Shown here: piece after piece, positions 40,422 to 48,500 of the stretch
How positions within the stretch are numbered: position 1 is the stretch's first letter
Layout of the letters: every line of letters starts with the position of its first letter
Source of the DNA: Microbacterium sp. Au-Mic1
GTDB lineage: Bacteria; Actinomycetota; Actinomycetes; Actinomycetales; Microbacteriaceae
Reading direction: 5' to 3'
Length of the DNA stretch: 64,000 bases
NCBI RefSeq assembly: GCF_021341785.1
Contig: NZ_JAJTTF010000011.1
Coordinates: 1-64,000 of the forward strand
Made by a program: the position numbers and the translations under genes
Notes under the pieces: generated by a model
Told to the model about the DNA's origin: nothing
Database searches by the model: none
What the model saw: the letters and a program-made list of their open reading frames with translations, nothing else

Positions 40422-42029
40422 ATGGCTCCTGCCCCCGCGATCACCCTGCGTGACCTGACCCTCGAATGGCCCGATGGCTCCCTCGCACTGGACAGCATCT
40501 CCGGCACCTTCCCCGTCGGGCGCACCGGATTGGTCGGACGCAATGGCGCCGGCAAATCCACGCTGCTGCGACTCATCGCCGGAGAACTGCAGCCGACCAA
40601 GGGACGCATCGACGTCGGCGGCGAGATCGGCTATCTGCCGCAGACGCTAACCCTGCGCCGGGACGCCCCCATCGCGGATCTGCTCGGAATCCGCCCTGTC
40701 CTCGAAGCGATCGCCGCGATCGAGTCCGGCGACGTGGATGCGCGCCATTTCGACACGATCGGCGACGACTGGGACATCGAGTCCCGCGCCGACGAAGCCC
40801 TGCATCAGATCGGCTTCTCCGCCGCCGACCTCGACCGCCGCGTCGCTGAGGTCTCGGGCGGCGAGGCGATGCTCATCGCGATCACCGGACTGCGCGTCCG
40901 CCGTACCCCGATCACGCTGCTCGACGAACCCACGAACAACCTCGACCGTGTGACGCGTGCGAAACTGGCCGAGTTCGTGGATCAGTGGCCTGGCACGCTC
41001 GTCATCGTCAGCCACGACCTCGAGCTGCTCGAACGCATGGACAGCACGACGGAACTGCACGACGGCGCACTGAGCACCTTCGGCGGCCCGTACAGTGCCT
41101 GGCGCGCGCATCAGGAACAAGAACAAGCCGCGGCGGCGCAGGCGGCCCGCGCAGCGCAGCAGGCGCTGAAGGTCGAGAAGCGGCAACGCATCGAGATCGA
41201 AACCAAGCTCGCCCGCAGGGAGCGCACTGGCAAGAAGACGCAGAAGGACGGCGGCATCCCGAAGATCCTCGCCGGAAACCGCGCCAGCAAGGCTCAGACC
41301 TCCGCCGGCACACTGCGGTCCACGCTCGACGGCAAGGTGCAGTCGGCCCAGGCCGCGGTCGACGCTGCCGATGCGCGCGTACGCGACGAGGAGCATATCC
41401 ATCTGACGCTCCCCGATCCGGACGTCCCTCGCGGCCGACGGATCGCCGAGCTCGCGGATCACGGTGAGACGATCGTCATCCAGGGTCCGGAACGTGTTGC
41501 TCTCGTCGGTCCGAACGGTGCCGGCAAGTCGACCTTGATCGATCAGCTCCTCCACGCCTCGGATCCGGTACCCGGACGCCCGCACGGCCGACTGCTCACC
41601 GACCTTGTGGGTTTTCTGCCTCAGCGCCTCGATGCTCTCGATGACCGAGCAAGCGCGATGCAGAATGTGCAAGCCGTCGCGCCGCAGACCCCGTCAGGCA
41701 CCGTTCGCAATCAGCTCGCTCGCCTGCTGCTGCGTGGCGACAGTGTGGACCGCCCCGTGTGCACGCTCTCCGGCGGTGAGCGCTTCCGCGTCTCTCTCGC
41801 TCGGCTCTTGTTCGCCGAGCCGCCCGCACAACTGCTTATCCTTGACGAGCCGACCAACAACCTCGACATCGCGAGCGTGGAGCAGCTCGCCGAGGCGCTC
41901 GACGCCTACCGCGGGGCGCTGCTCATCGTCAGCCATGACGCGGCATTCCTCAAGCGGATCGGCATCGACACGATCCTTGAGCTCGGAGCAGACGGGACCA
42001 TGGTTCAACGTCAGGATCTCGGCGCATAG
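40422..42029 (+). CDS. ABC-F family ATPase, ribosome-associated (resistance-type candidate)
   Basis: The 535-residue soluble protein has two nucleotide-binding domains: Walker A GRNGAGKST (39-47) and GPNGAGKST (about 364-372), signatures VSGGEAML and LSGGERFRVSLARLL, and Walker B with LLDEPTNNLD and LILDEPTNNLD. The domains are joined by a charged linker of about 80 residues (EKRQRIEIETKLARRERTGKK...). There are no membrane segments, so it is not a transporter. ABC-F proteins bind the ribosomal E site, and the ARE branch dislodges antibiotics from the peptidyl-transferase centre or exit tunnel. It lies 26 bases downstream of the Cfr-like gene in the same transcript. Confidence 0.88.
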   Translation: MAPAPAITLRDLTLEWPDGSLALDSISGTFPVGRTGLVGRNGAGKSTLLRLIAGELQPTKGRIDVGGEIGYLPQTLTLRRDAPIADLLGIRPVLEAIAAIESGDVDARHFDTIGDDWDIESRADEALHQIGFSAADLDRRVAEVSGGEAMLIAITGLRVRRTPITLLDEPTNNLDRVTRAKLAEFVDQWPGTLVIVSHDLELLERMDSTTELHDGALSTFGGPYSAWRAHQEQEQAAAAQAARAAQQALKVEKRQRIEIETKLARRERTGKKTQKDGGIPKILAGNRASKAQTSAGTLRSTLDGKVQSAQAAVDAADARVRDEEHIHLTLPDPDVPRGRRIAELADHGETIVIQGPERVALVGPNGAGKSTLIDQLLHASDPVPGRPHGRLLTDLVGFLPQRLDALDDRASAMQNVQAVAPQTPSGTVRNQLARLLLRGDSVDRPVCTLSGGERFRVSLARLLFAEPPAQLLILDEPTNNLDIASVEQLAEALDAYRGALLIVSHDAAFLKRIGIDTILELGADGTMVQRQDLGA

Positions 42030-42097
42030 GCGGTGGCCGACGCGGTTGCTCACGCGGCGACGTCGATCGCCGAATGAGCCGCGCCGGCCGGTTGCGG

Positions 42098-42134
42098 CGG
42101 TTCGGCCCTTGGGCCTGTCACAGGGGTCGAACCG
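42098..42134. terminator. Hairpin between convergent genes
   Basis: CGGTTCG (42098-42104) pairs with CGAACCG (42128-42134), inside a longer imperfect stem (GGTTGCGG upstream, CCGCAACC downstream near 42160). It lies in the gap between the ABC-F stop and the convergent CGNR gene and probably ends both transcripts. Confidence 0.5.
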
Positions 42135-42163
42135 TCGCGGGCGCTTCAGCACCCCCGCAACCG

Positions 42164-42724
42164 CTATGCGTCCGGCCTGTGGCGTTCTCGGAACTTCGAC
42201 GCCTTCACGCGGTTGCCGCAGGTCTTCATCGCACACCATTCCCGGCGGTGACCCCGCGACCGATCGAGATACACCTGGGTGCACTCCGGGCGGGCACACT
42301 CACGCAGCAAGGCCGCCTCCTCACCACCGACGATCTCGACGGTCTGGCGGGCGAGGGCGGCGAGCCCCTGTCGGATTGTGCCGCCACGACGCACGCGAAC
42401 CGCAGTGGGATCCAGCCCATCCAGTCGCACCCCGATCGGCACCTCCGCAGCGTGGACGTTGACGATGTCCACCGCATGCGCCGGCAGATTCTCGCCGAGC
42501 CTGCGTGCAGTGACCACATCGTAGATCGCCTCCCGCAGTTCGATCGCTGAATCCCGGTCGGAACCGGCAGCGCCCGGTGCCTCGTCGACCAGCCCCGCCT
42601 CGATGAACCAGGCATCGAGCATCGCATCGCTGTCGAGCTTCTCGAGCGGCGCGGCATTGCGCCGCGCCCGCAGAGTGCCCACGAAGTCGAGGGCGGGGGT
42701 TCCGCAGGGGAAAGCATGGTTCAT
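42164..42724 (-). CDS. CGNR zinc-finger transcriptional regulator
   Basis: The 186-residue protein has an N-terminal ABATE (stress-response) domain (GTPALDFVGTLRARRNAAPLEKLDS..., ELREAIYDVVTARR) and a C-terminal CGNR zinc finger (CARPECTQVYLDRSRG, REWCAMKTCGNRVKASKFRERH; Cys pairs CX4C and CX4C). Family members bind DNA near their own genes. It is divergent from an SRPBCC/VOC cluster across a 123-base gap holding three copies of one inverted repeat, so it probably controls both directions. Confidence 0.88.
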   Translation of the reverse strand: MNHAFPCGTPALDFVGTLRARRNAAPLEKLDSDAMLDAWFIEAGLVDEAPGAAGSDRDSAIELREAIYDVVTARRLGENLPAHAVDIVNVHAAEVPIGVRLDGLDPTAVRVRRGGTIRQGLAALARQTVEIVGGEEAALLRECARPECTQVYLDRSRGHRREWCAMKTCGNRVKASKFRERHRPDA

Positions 42725-42725
42725 G

Positions 42726-42744
42726 TAACCAGTCTGACAGGTGA
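42726..42744. promoter_or_regulatory. Inverted-repeat operator C1 (TAACC-N9-GGTGA)
   Basis: TAACC at 42726-42730 and GGTGA at 42740-42744, nine bases apart, lie next to the CGNR start codon. This is one of three equally spaced-arm copies in this gap. Confidence 0.6.
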
Positions 42745-42771
42745 TCCTCTCCTCAGGGCCACATCTTCAAA

Positions 42772-42790
42772 TAACCCATTTGACAGGTTA
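42772..42790. promoter_or_regulatory. Inverted-repeat operator C2 (TAACC-N9-GGTTA)
   Basis: TAACC (42772-42776) and GGTTA (42786-42790) form a perfect repeat that spans the -35 TTGACA of the SRPBCC promoter. Confidence 0.65.
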
Positions 42791-42808
42791 CGCCGGATCC
42801 CACATACT
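42780..42808 (+). promoter_or_regulatory. Promoter of the SRPBCC/VOC operon
   Basis: TTGACA (42780-42785) and CATACT (42803-42808) are 17 bases apart, one of the best promoter matches in the window. Operator C2 covers the -35 and C3 follows the -10. Confidence 0.7.
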
Positions 42809-42810
42809 CA

Positions 42811-42829
42811 TAACCAGTCCAACCAGTTA
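42811..42829. promoter_or_regulatory. Inverted-repeat operator C3 (TAACC-N9-AGTTA)
   Basis: TAACC (42811-42815) and AGTTA (42825-42829) lie over the expected transcription start of the SRPBCC gene, two bases after the -10. Confidence 0.6.
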
Positions 42830-42847
42830 CTTTGAATGGAGCCCTCG

Positions 42848-43276
42848 ATGACCACCGTCCGCTTCCAGCTGACCTCCGCCCTTCCCGCCACGCAGGCGTT
42901 CGCCGTGCTCACCGACTTCAGCGCGACGCGCGCCGACATCTGGCCGTCCATCGATCTCGATCACCTGCAGGTGCACGACCGTGGCGAGAACTGGGCAGAG
43001 GTCACCGAGGGAACGGACGCCGCCTGGGAACGCTCGCGCTACGAGTGGGACACAACGGGAACCCGCGTCGATGTCACCACTCACGACTCCAAGCTGTTCG
43101 GAGCGGGCGGCGGCTGGACCTTCCGGCTCACGCCGGTCGCCGACGGCACCCTCGTCGACGTAGAACTGGTGCGCGAACCCCGCAGCGTGAAAGGCAGGAT
43201 GCTCGCCGCCCTGCTCCCCCTCGTCGGGCCGACCTCGCTCAAGAAGTCCTTCGCGACTGCGCTGCAGGCGCGCTGA
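42848..43276 (+). CDS. SRPBCC-family (START-like) protein
   Basis: The 142-residue protein has the SRPBCC pattern: FQLTSALPATQAFAVLTDFSATRADIWPSI at the start, a central WAEVTEGTDAAWERSRYEWD strand run, and a long C-terminal helix (LVGPTSLKKSFATALQAR). The fold holds hydrophobic ligands in polyketide cyclases and stress proteins. The ATG at 42848 has GGAG six bases upstream and is preferred over 42836. It is first in an operon with a VOC protein and two small proteins under the CGNR-linked promoter. Confidence 0.82.
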   Translation: MTTVRFQLTSALPATQAFAVLTDFSATRADIWPSIDLDHLQVHDRGENWAEVTEGTDAAWERSRYEWDTTGTRVDVTTHDSKLFGAGGGWTFRLTPVADGTLVDVELVREPRSVKGRMLAALLPLVGPTSLKKSFATALQAR

Positions 43277-43323
43277 CCACATCCTTCCGCACACAGCCGC
43301 ACGAGACAGGAATACGCACTGCC

Positions 43324-43770
43324 ATGGAGCTCACCCTCGAGATCTTCGTCCTCCCCGTCACCGATGTCGACCGCACCAAGGCCTTCTACACCGGGCTCGG
43401 ATTCCGCCTCGACGCCGACTTCACCACCGACCGCGGCCTGCGCGTGGTCCAGGTCACCCCTCCCGGCGCCGGGACCGCGTCGATCATCTTCGGCGACAAG
43501 CTCACCACTGCGACTCCCGGATCCACCCGCGGACTGCACCTGGTCACTCCCGACCTCGCCAACGCGCGCTCCGAGCTCCTGGCCCGCGGCGCCGCCGTCA
43601 GCGAGATCTGGCACGACGCCGACGGCGTCTTCCACTGGGCCGGCGACGCTAACCGGGTCACCGGGCCGAGCCCGGACCACGACAGTTATGCGTCGTACGC
43701 GTCCTTCGCGGATCCGGACGGCAACGAGTGGATCCTGCAGCAGGTGATCAACCGCCTCCCCGGGCGCTGA
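43324..43770 (+). CDS. VOC-superfamily (glyoxalase/bleomycin-resistance-like) protein
   Basis: The 148-residue protein has the paired beta-alpha-beta-beta-beta modules of VOC proteins: FVLPVTDVDRTKAFYTGLGFRLD at the start and LHLVTPDLANARSELLARGAAVSEIW with SFADPDGNEWILQQV at the end. The terminal DPDGNEW motif is typical of metal-binding members. It may bind or modify a small electrophile or drug. It follows the SRPBCC gene by 47 bases in the same direction. Confidence 0.85.
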   Translation: MELTLEIFVLPVTDVDRTKAFYTGLGFRLDADFTTDRGLRVVQVTPPGAGTASIIFGDKLTTATPGSTRGLHLVTPDLANARSELLARGAAVSEIWHDADGVFHWAGDANRVTGPSPDHDSYASYASFADPDGNEWILQQVINRLPGR

Positions 43771-43817
43771 TCGACGCACCCCACACCGAACCCACGAACG
43801 CGAAAGGTCTTCCCGAC

Positions 43818-44045
43818 ATGAGCACAATCGACACGACTCCACTCGTTCTCGATCTGCTGCGCGCCGCCGCGACGGCGCACGGCGCATACGAAGCGCAGGA
43901 TCTCGGCGGCATCTACGACGAGCAATGGCCGGAGTGGTATGCCGCACACATGGTCCGACAGCTCGAGGAGCGCGGCCTGCGGATCGCGCCCGCCGAGGCC
44001 CTCACCGACGCACCCCGAGGCGGTGAGCGCGATGGGGCTTCGTGA
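43818..44045 (+). CDS. Small conserved-type hypothetical protein
   Basis: The 75-residue acidic protein has the pattern LLRAAATAHGAYEAQDLGG-IYDEQWPEWYAAHMVRQLEERG. Similar short helical proteins often accompany SRPBCC/VOC genes in actinobacteria. AAAGG lies ten bases upstream of the ATG. No catalytic motif is visible. It overlaps the next gene's start by 14 bases. Confidence 0.65.
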   Translation: MSTIDTTPLVLDLLRAAATAHGAYEAQDLGGIYDEQWPEWYAAHMVRQLEERGLRIAPAEALTDAPRGGERDGAS

Positions 44046-44460
44046 GGCCGCCGAGACGAGGCGCGCTCTGCGCGTGGACATCGCCGCCGTCGAATCGTAC
44101 GAGCGTCGCCTGGCACGGTCGCGGAGCGGTCAGATCCAGGAGGCGGAGATCGACTCGTTCGTGGAGCTCAGTCCGTCACAGCTCGGACTGCTGTTCGACC
44201 GGCATGAACAGCGGCGTCAGCAATGGCAGCGATCGGTCCGCCGTGCGCGACGGGGTGATCCCGCGTCACGTCAGGTCTTCGCCTGGTTCGGCGTCCCGGC
44301 TCTCGCGACCATCGCCGCCTACGGCGCGGCACTCCTCTTGGACAACGTGTGGATGCCCGACGCTGCGAACACGGCGCCCCCCGCATCGGACCCCTCGAGC
44401 GTCTCGCAGGCCTACGACCCTGGCGCGTGGGACCTCGGCGGCTACGACCTCGCCGAATAG
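44032..44460 (+). CDS. Hypothetical protein with one transmembrane segment
   Basis: The 142-residue protein has a charged helical N-terminal half (REAAETRRALRVDIAAVESYERRL, RHEQRRQQWQRSVRRARRG), a single hydrophobic segment (FGVPALATIAAYGAALLLDNVW) and an acidic, Pro/Ser-rich tail ending DLGGYDLAE. Topology is probably N-in. The start is the ATG at 44032, or possibly a GTG at 44023. I recognise no family. Confidence 0.55.
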   Translation: MGLREAAETRRALRVDIAAVESYERRLARSRSGQIQEAEIDSFVELSPSQLGLLFDRHEQRRQQWQRSVRRARRGDPASRQVFAWFGVPALATIAAYGAALLLDNVWMPDAANTAPPASDPSSVSQAYDPGAWDLGGYDLAE

Positions 44461-44641
44461 CGCCCGGCGAGCGGTCCCGCCCGCAAGCCGAGCATCCACA
44501 TCCTTCGGACGTGAGCCTCCTGACGGACTCGCGCTCACCGCTCCGAGCGACACTCACACGTCCGGTGAGAAACGACGACAGGGTGGAACTTATGAATCCA
44601 CCCAGACCGTGACCAAACCGTTGCATTCGTTACCCCGCCGT

Positions 44642-44752
44642 TATACAGTGATCGCACGGTGAAAGTTTGCTGTGGCTCTCACCGCATGTGATTGCAGGAC
44701 ACTCTTGGTGCAAGGGACAAAGGCCGGTCGGGAGCCTCTCCGACCGGCCTTT
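44642..44752 (+). ncRNA. Candidate structured RNA ending in a strong terminator
   Basis: The 335 bases between 44461 and 44795 hold no gene. TATACA at 44642-44647 is a good -10 (TTGCAT at 44621-44626 is a poorly spaced -35). About 100 bases later a perfect terminator hairpin ends at 44752. Between them CGGTGA/TCACCG and TTGCA/TGCAA can form two further stems. The layout suits a small RNA or a riboswitch/attenuator for the MarR gene 43 bases downstream. It matches no RNA family I can name. Confidence 0.35.
44719..44752. terminator. Perfect 13-bp hairpin terminator
   Basis: AAAGGCCGGTCGG (44719-44731) pairs fully with CCGACCGGCCTTT (44740-44752) around an eight-base loop. It is A-rich on one flank and T-rich on the other, so it can act in both directions. 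Confidence 0.8.
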
Positions 44753-44795
44753 ACTGCGCGCGGCCCCTGTCCGCGCGGGCGGATATCCTGAGGCG

Positions 44796-45224
44796 ATGAG
44801 CGACCGGAAGCTGGCCCTGGCCGCGTGGGAGACCCTCTTCCGCGCCCAGCACGAGATCTTCACCGAGATGTCGACCGACTTCGACGGCGCCGAGCTCTCG
44901 GCAGCCGAGTACGACGTGCTGCTCACCGTCACCCGCTGCGCATCCCACACGGCGCGCCTGCGCGAGGTCACGGCGAACATGCTGATCAGCCAGCCGAGCG
45001 TCTCGCGACTCGTCGACCGGATGGTCGCTCGCGGACTGCTCGAGAAGTGCCCGGATCCGGAGGACGGACGCGGATCCCTCGTGCACGCGACGGAAGCGGG
45101 AAGGCGCGCCTTCCGCCAGCTCGCAACCGCGCACGGACGCTCCATCGCCGAGCGCATGTCGACCCTGGACGACGAGGAACTGCGCACGCTGACGACGCTG
45201 GCGGAGAAGCTGCGCAAGCGCTGA
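44796..45224 (+). CDS. MarR-family transcriptional regulator
   Basis: The 142-residue protein has the winged helix TARLREVTANMLISQPSVSRLVDRMVARGLLEKCPDPEDGRGSLVHATEAGRRAF (about residues 48-101) between dimerisation helices. MarR proteins repress genes for efflux, stress or aromatic catabolism and release DNA on ligand binding. The ATG at 44796 has GAGG just ahead. It may act on the AT-rich inverted repeat at 45300-45323, but that is a guess. Confidence 0.88.
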   Translation: MSDRKLALAAWETLFRAQHEIFTEMSTDFDGAELSAAEYDVLLTVTRCASHTARLREVTANMLISQPSVSRLVDRMVARGLLEKCPDPEDGRGSLVHATEAGRRAFRQLATAHGRSIAERMSTLDDEELRTLTTLAEKLRKR

Positions 45225-45315
45225 CTTCGATCAAAGATACGAAAGACAGTTGCTTCAACACTCGTTCCGCACAGGCCAAAAGGCAGGCGACTTGTCCACA
45301 GATTCGTATATATAT

Positions 45316-45344
45316 TTGAATCTTGTTGTGGCCCGGCGTAGAAT
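45316..45344 (+). promoter_or_regulatory. Leaderless promoter of the DUF222-HNH gene, with AT-rich inverted repeat
   Basis: TTGAAT (45316-45321) and TAGAAT (45339-45344) are 17 bases apart, and the ATG follows six bases after the -10, so the mRNA is probably leaderless. The -35 is embedded in AGATTC (45300-45305) N12 GAATCT (45318-45323), a likely regulator site. Confidence 0.6.
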
Positions 45345-45350
45345 CGATGC

Positions 45351-46697
45351 ATGACCGGACATCTCCATCCCCTGCACGAGGCGCTGCAGCGTCTCGATGA
45401 GGTGTGGGGTGGCGCCGGTGAGGCGGGTGCGCTCTCGCGCACTCAGCTGATGGCTGTCACGGAGGCACTCGGGCTTCTGCATCGCCGATCCGGCGCGATG
45501 CTCGCCGAAGTCGCCGCCTGCGTGGCTCATGAGTCCCGCACCGAGTTGGGCGCGGAGTCGATGGCGAAGGAGCAGGGGTTCCGCAACGCCGCACAGCTGA
45601 TCGCCACGACGACCGGTGCGACCACGGGCGACGCATCACGACTGGTGAAGGTCGGCGAAGCGACGGCACCGCGCACGAACCTGGTCGGGGAACCGGTGCC
45701 GGCGAAGTACCCGGCGGCGCAGCAAGCCCTCTCCTCCGGTGCGCTGAGCGCTCAGACCGTCGCGGTGATCATCGCGCTTCTCGACAGGGTGCGCCTGAAG
45801 ATCGGATCGACGCGGACGATCGAAGCCGAGCAGCTGCTGGTCGACAGGGCTGCAGGCCTGTCCCACGACGATGTACGTCGGCTGGTCACCCGCGCCGAGG
45901 CGTGGCTGGACCCGGATGGCGTCGCCCCGCGCGAACAGGATCAGCGTGACCGCCAGACGCTGTCCCTCTACGAGCGCGACGGCCGGATCCATCTCGACGG
46001 CGACTTCGACGCCGCTCACGGGGCCCCGATCGTCGCCGCTGTGAACGGATACGTGTCGGCGCTGTTCGCAGCCCAGAAGGGTCAGCTGGACCCGGACGCG
46101 TCCGATGTCGACCATCGCTCCGTCGCGGCGTTGCGCGCTGAGGCGCTCAGCGCGATCTGCGCCCACGCGCTCGGCTGCGAGAACGACGCCCCCGCTCTGG
46201 CGGGTGCGACCGTGGTGGTGCGGGTCGACCTGAACGACCTCACCGACGGCACCGGCTACGCCACGATCGACGGATCCGATCTGCCGCTCAGCATCGGCGC
46301 CGCCCGACAGCTCGCCGCGAGCGGCGGAGTCATCCCCTGCGTGCTCGGAACGGACAGCGAGGTCCTCGACTACGGCCGGCGACTGCGGTTCTTCACCACC
46401 GCACAACGCCTCGCCCTCGCCGAGCGCGACGGAGGCTGCGCGATGTGCGGGCTGCCGCCGTCGATGACCCGAGCCCATCACATCCGCTGGTGGAGACGCG
46501 ACGCCGGGCCCACGGACCTCGAGAACGGGATCCTGCTCTGCGAGAGCTGCCACCATCGCATCCACGACAACGACTGGGAGATCCGGATCGAAGGCAAGGG
46601 CAAGCGCAGCCGGGTCTGGTTCATCCCGCCCCCTCACGTCGATCCCGGCCGCACACCACGGCTCGGGGGCAGAGCACGCTTCGACCTCGCGGCCTGA
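45351..46697 (+). CDS. DUF222 protein with C-terminal HNH nuclease domain
   Basis: The 448-residue protein has the helical DUF222 domain (about 1-330) and a C-terminal HNH motif with zinc cysteines (CAMCGLPPSMTRAHHIRWWRRDAGPTD, LLCESCHHRIHDNDW). These proteins occur in many copies in actinobacterial genomes. A role in DNA cleavage is presumed from the HNH fold but unproven. The gene stands alone behind its own leaderless promoter. Confidence 0.88.
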   Translation: MTGHLHPLHEALQRLDEVWGGAGEAGALSRTQLMAVTEALGLLHRRSGAMLAEVAACVAHESRTELGAESMAKEQGFRNAAQLIATTTGATTGDASRLVKVGEATAPRTNLVGEPVPAKYPAAQQALSSGALSAQTVAVIIALLDRVRLKIGSTRTIEAEQLLVDRAAGLSHDDVRRLVTRAEAWLDPDGVAPREQDQRDRQTLSLYERDGRIHLDGDFDAAHGAPIVAAVNGYVSALFAAQKGQLDPDASDVDHRSVAALRAEALSAICAHALGCENDAPALAGATVVVRVDLNDLTDGTGYATIDGSDLPLSIGAARQLAASGGVIPCVLGTDSEVLDYGRRLRFFTTAQRLALAERDGGCAMCGLPPSMTRAHHIRWWRRDAGPTDLENGILLCESCHHRIHDNDWEIRIEGKGKRSRVWFIPPPHVDPGRTPRLGGRARFDLAA

Positions 46698-46823
46698 GGG
46701 GGGTCGGGAATCACTCCGCGCCCCAACGGCGCGGCCCACCACCGTTCACGGCTGCTTCATAGGCTCTGGCATAGTCGTTCGTGACGCCCTCACCCAGGGC
46801 GACCGGAGAACACAGGAGTGCAT

Positions 46824-48428
46824 ATGGACCCCGCCGCCCTCGTCGGGTTGCTCATCATCATCGGCGCCGCGATCGTCGGCGTCGTCATCGTCCTTCTCGT
46901 CGTGCTGCTGCTCGCACGCAGCTGGATCAAGGTCGCCCGCGCCGACGAGGCGCTGGTGATCTCGGGCCGCAAGCAGAAGGTGCAGCGCGCCACCCTGCTG
47001 CCCGACGGATCCACGAGCTCCGAGATGTCCGAGTCGCCGGTCACCGTCATCGTGAACGGCAAGTCGCTGGTCAACCCGATCACGCAGCGTCACGAGATCA
47101 TCTCCCTGCGCTCGCGCCAGGTGCTGCTGAACGCCGAGGCGCAGTCGCTCGACAGCGTCACGCTGAACGTCGACGGCGTCGCGATCGTGAAGATCGGATC
47201 CGACCCGATCTTCGTGCGCCGCGCCGCCGAGCGCTTCGCCTCCCAGGACAAGGCCATCGAGCAGTTCACCACCGAGCAGCTCGAAGGTGCGCTGCGCGGC
47301 ATCGTCGCGACCCTCTCGGTCGTGGAGCTCATGCGGGAGCGCAAGAAGTTCTCCGACCAGATCGCCGCGGACGTCTCGCAGGAGCTCGCCGAGCAGGGCC
47401 TCATCCTGGACTCGTTCCAGATCAAGGGCATCACCGACAAGGTCGGCTACATCCAGTCGCTCGGCGCGCCGGAGATCCAGGCGAAGCGTCAGGCCGCCGA
47501 GATCGCGCAGACCAACGCCGACCGCGCGATCAACCAGAAGTACATCGCCAACCAGGAGGCGAACCTCGTCGAGCAGACCGCGCTCGACACCAACACCGCG
47601 AACGCCGCAGCCGGCGTCGGCCGGGCGCGCGCCGAGGCCGAGCAGGCAGAGCAGCTCGCCCGCGCGCAGTCCGAGCAGGCGGTGCTGCAGCAGCAGGCCG
47701 AGAACAAGCAGGCCCAGCTCGACGCCGACGTCAAGCGCGTCGCCGACGCCCAGCGCTACGAGGCGGAGACCCGCGCCCAGGCCGAGCTCTACACCCGCGA
47801 GCGCGCCGCCGAGGCCGCCGCGATCGAGCAGGTCAAGCAGGCCGAGGCGTCCACCCGGATCGCCGAGCAGCAGGCGCAGTCCGACAAGGCCCGCGCCGAC
47901 GGTGAGGCGGCCGCTGCGGTCGCCAAGGCCACGGGTGAGGCCACCTCGCTGCGCGCTCAGGCCGACGCGCAGGCCGAGGCCCGCCGCGTGCGTGCCACGG
48001 CCGAGGCCGACGCCATCCGCGCCGAGGGTGAGGCCCGGGCCGCCGCCGTCGAGGCCGAGGCGAAGGCCATCGCGTCGAACCAGGAGGCGTTCCTCTCGCA
48101 GCGCGTGCTCGAGGTGCTGCCGTCGATCATGGCCGAGTTCGCCAAGGGATACTCCACGATCGGCAATGTGTCGATCATCGGCGGATCCGGCGACGACGGC
48201 GCCTCCAGCGTGGTCGGCGGCGACAGCGCCAAGGCCCTGCGCAGCGTGTTCGACAGCGTCCACGCCGCGACGGGGCTCGACCTCGCCGGCATCATCCAGG
48301 GCCAGGCGGTCGGCCGCGGCTTCGGAGCGGGCCTCGCCCAGTCCGAGTCGCACCAGCCGACCGCACCGGGGTCCGCGCCCACCACGCGCGCTGCCGCCGC
48401 GAAGGAAGCCGCCGAGGCCACGGAGTAG
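46824..48428 (+). CDS. Flotillin-like SPFH membrane protein
   Basis: The 534-residue protein has an N-terminal membrane anchor (LVGLLIIIGAAIVGVVIVLLVVLLLA), an SPFH domain (about 30-190: RRAAERFASQDKAIEQFTTEQLEGALRGIVATLSV) and a long Ala/Glu-rich coiled coil (about 200-430, QAEAEQAEQLARAQSEQ-type repeats), then a Gly/Ser-rich end. Flotillins organise membrane microdomains. The ATG at 46824 has AGGAG five bases ahead; a GTG six bases upstream is less likely. Confidence 0.9.
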   Translation: MDPAALVGLLIIIGAAIVGVVIVLLVVLLLARSWIKVARADEALVISGRKQKVQRATLLPDGSTSSEMSESPVTVIVNGKSLVNPITQRHEIISLRSRQVLLNAEAQSLDSVTLNVDGVAIVKIGSDPIFVRRAAERFASQDKAIEQFTTEQLEGALRGIVATLSVVELMRERKKFSDQIAADVSQELAEQGLILDSFQIKGITDKVGYIQSLGAPEIQAKRQAAEIAQTNADRAINQKYIANQEANLVEQTALDTNTANAAAGVGRARAEAEQAEQLARAQSEQAVLQQQAENKQAQLDADVKRVADAQRYEAETRAQAELYTRERAAEAAAIEQVKQAEASTRIAEQQAQSDKARADGEAAAAVAKATGEATSLRAQADAQAEARRVRATAEADAIRAEGEARAAAVEAEAKAIASNQEAFLSQRVLEVLPSIMAEFAKGYSTIGNVSIIGGSGDDGASSVVGGDSAKALRSVFDSVHAATGLDLAGIIQGQAVGRGFGAGLAQSESHQPTAPGSAPTTRAAAAKEAAEATE

Positions 48429-48500
48429 TCCCACCCGACGGACGGCGCTTGGATCCCTCGGGGTCCGGGCGCCGTTCGCGTTTCGCGGCAGACTGGACGG

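Noticed and set aside
45225..45299. Possible small gene between MarR and DUF222-HNH genes
   Set aside because: No start with a ribosome site and no coding-like frame in this 75-base gap.
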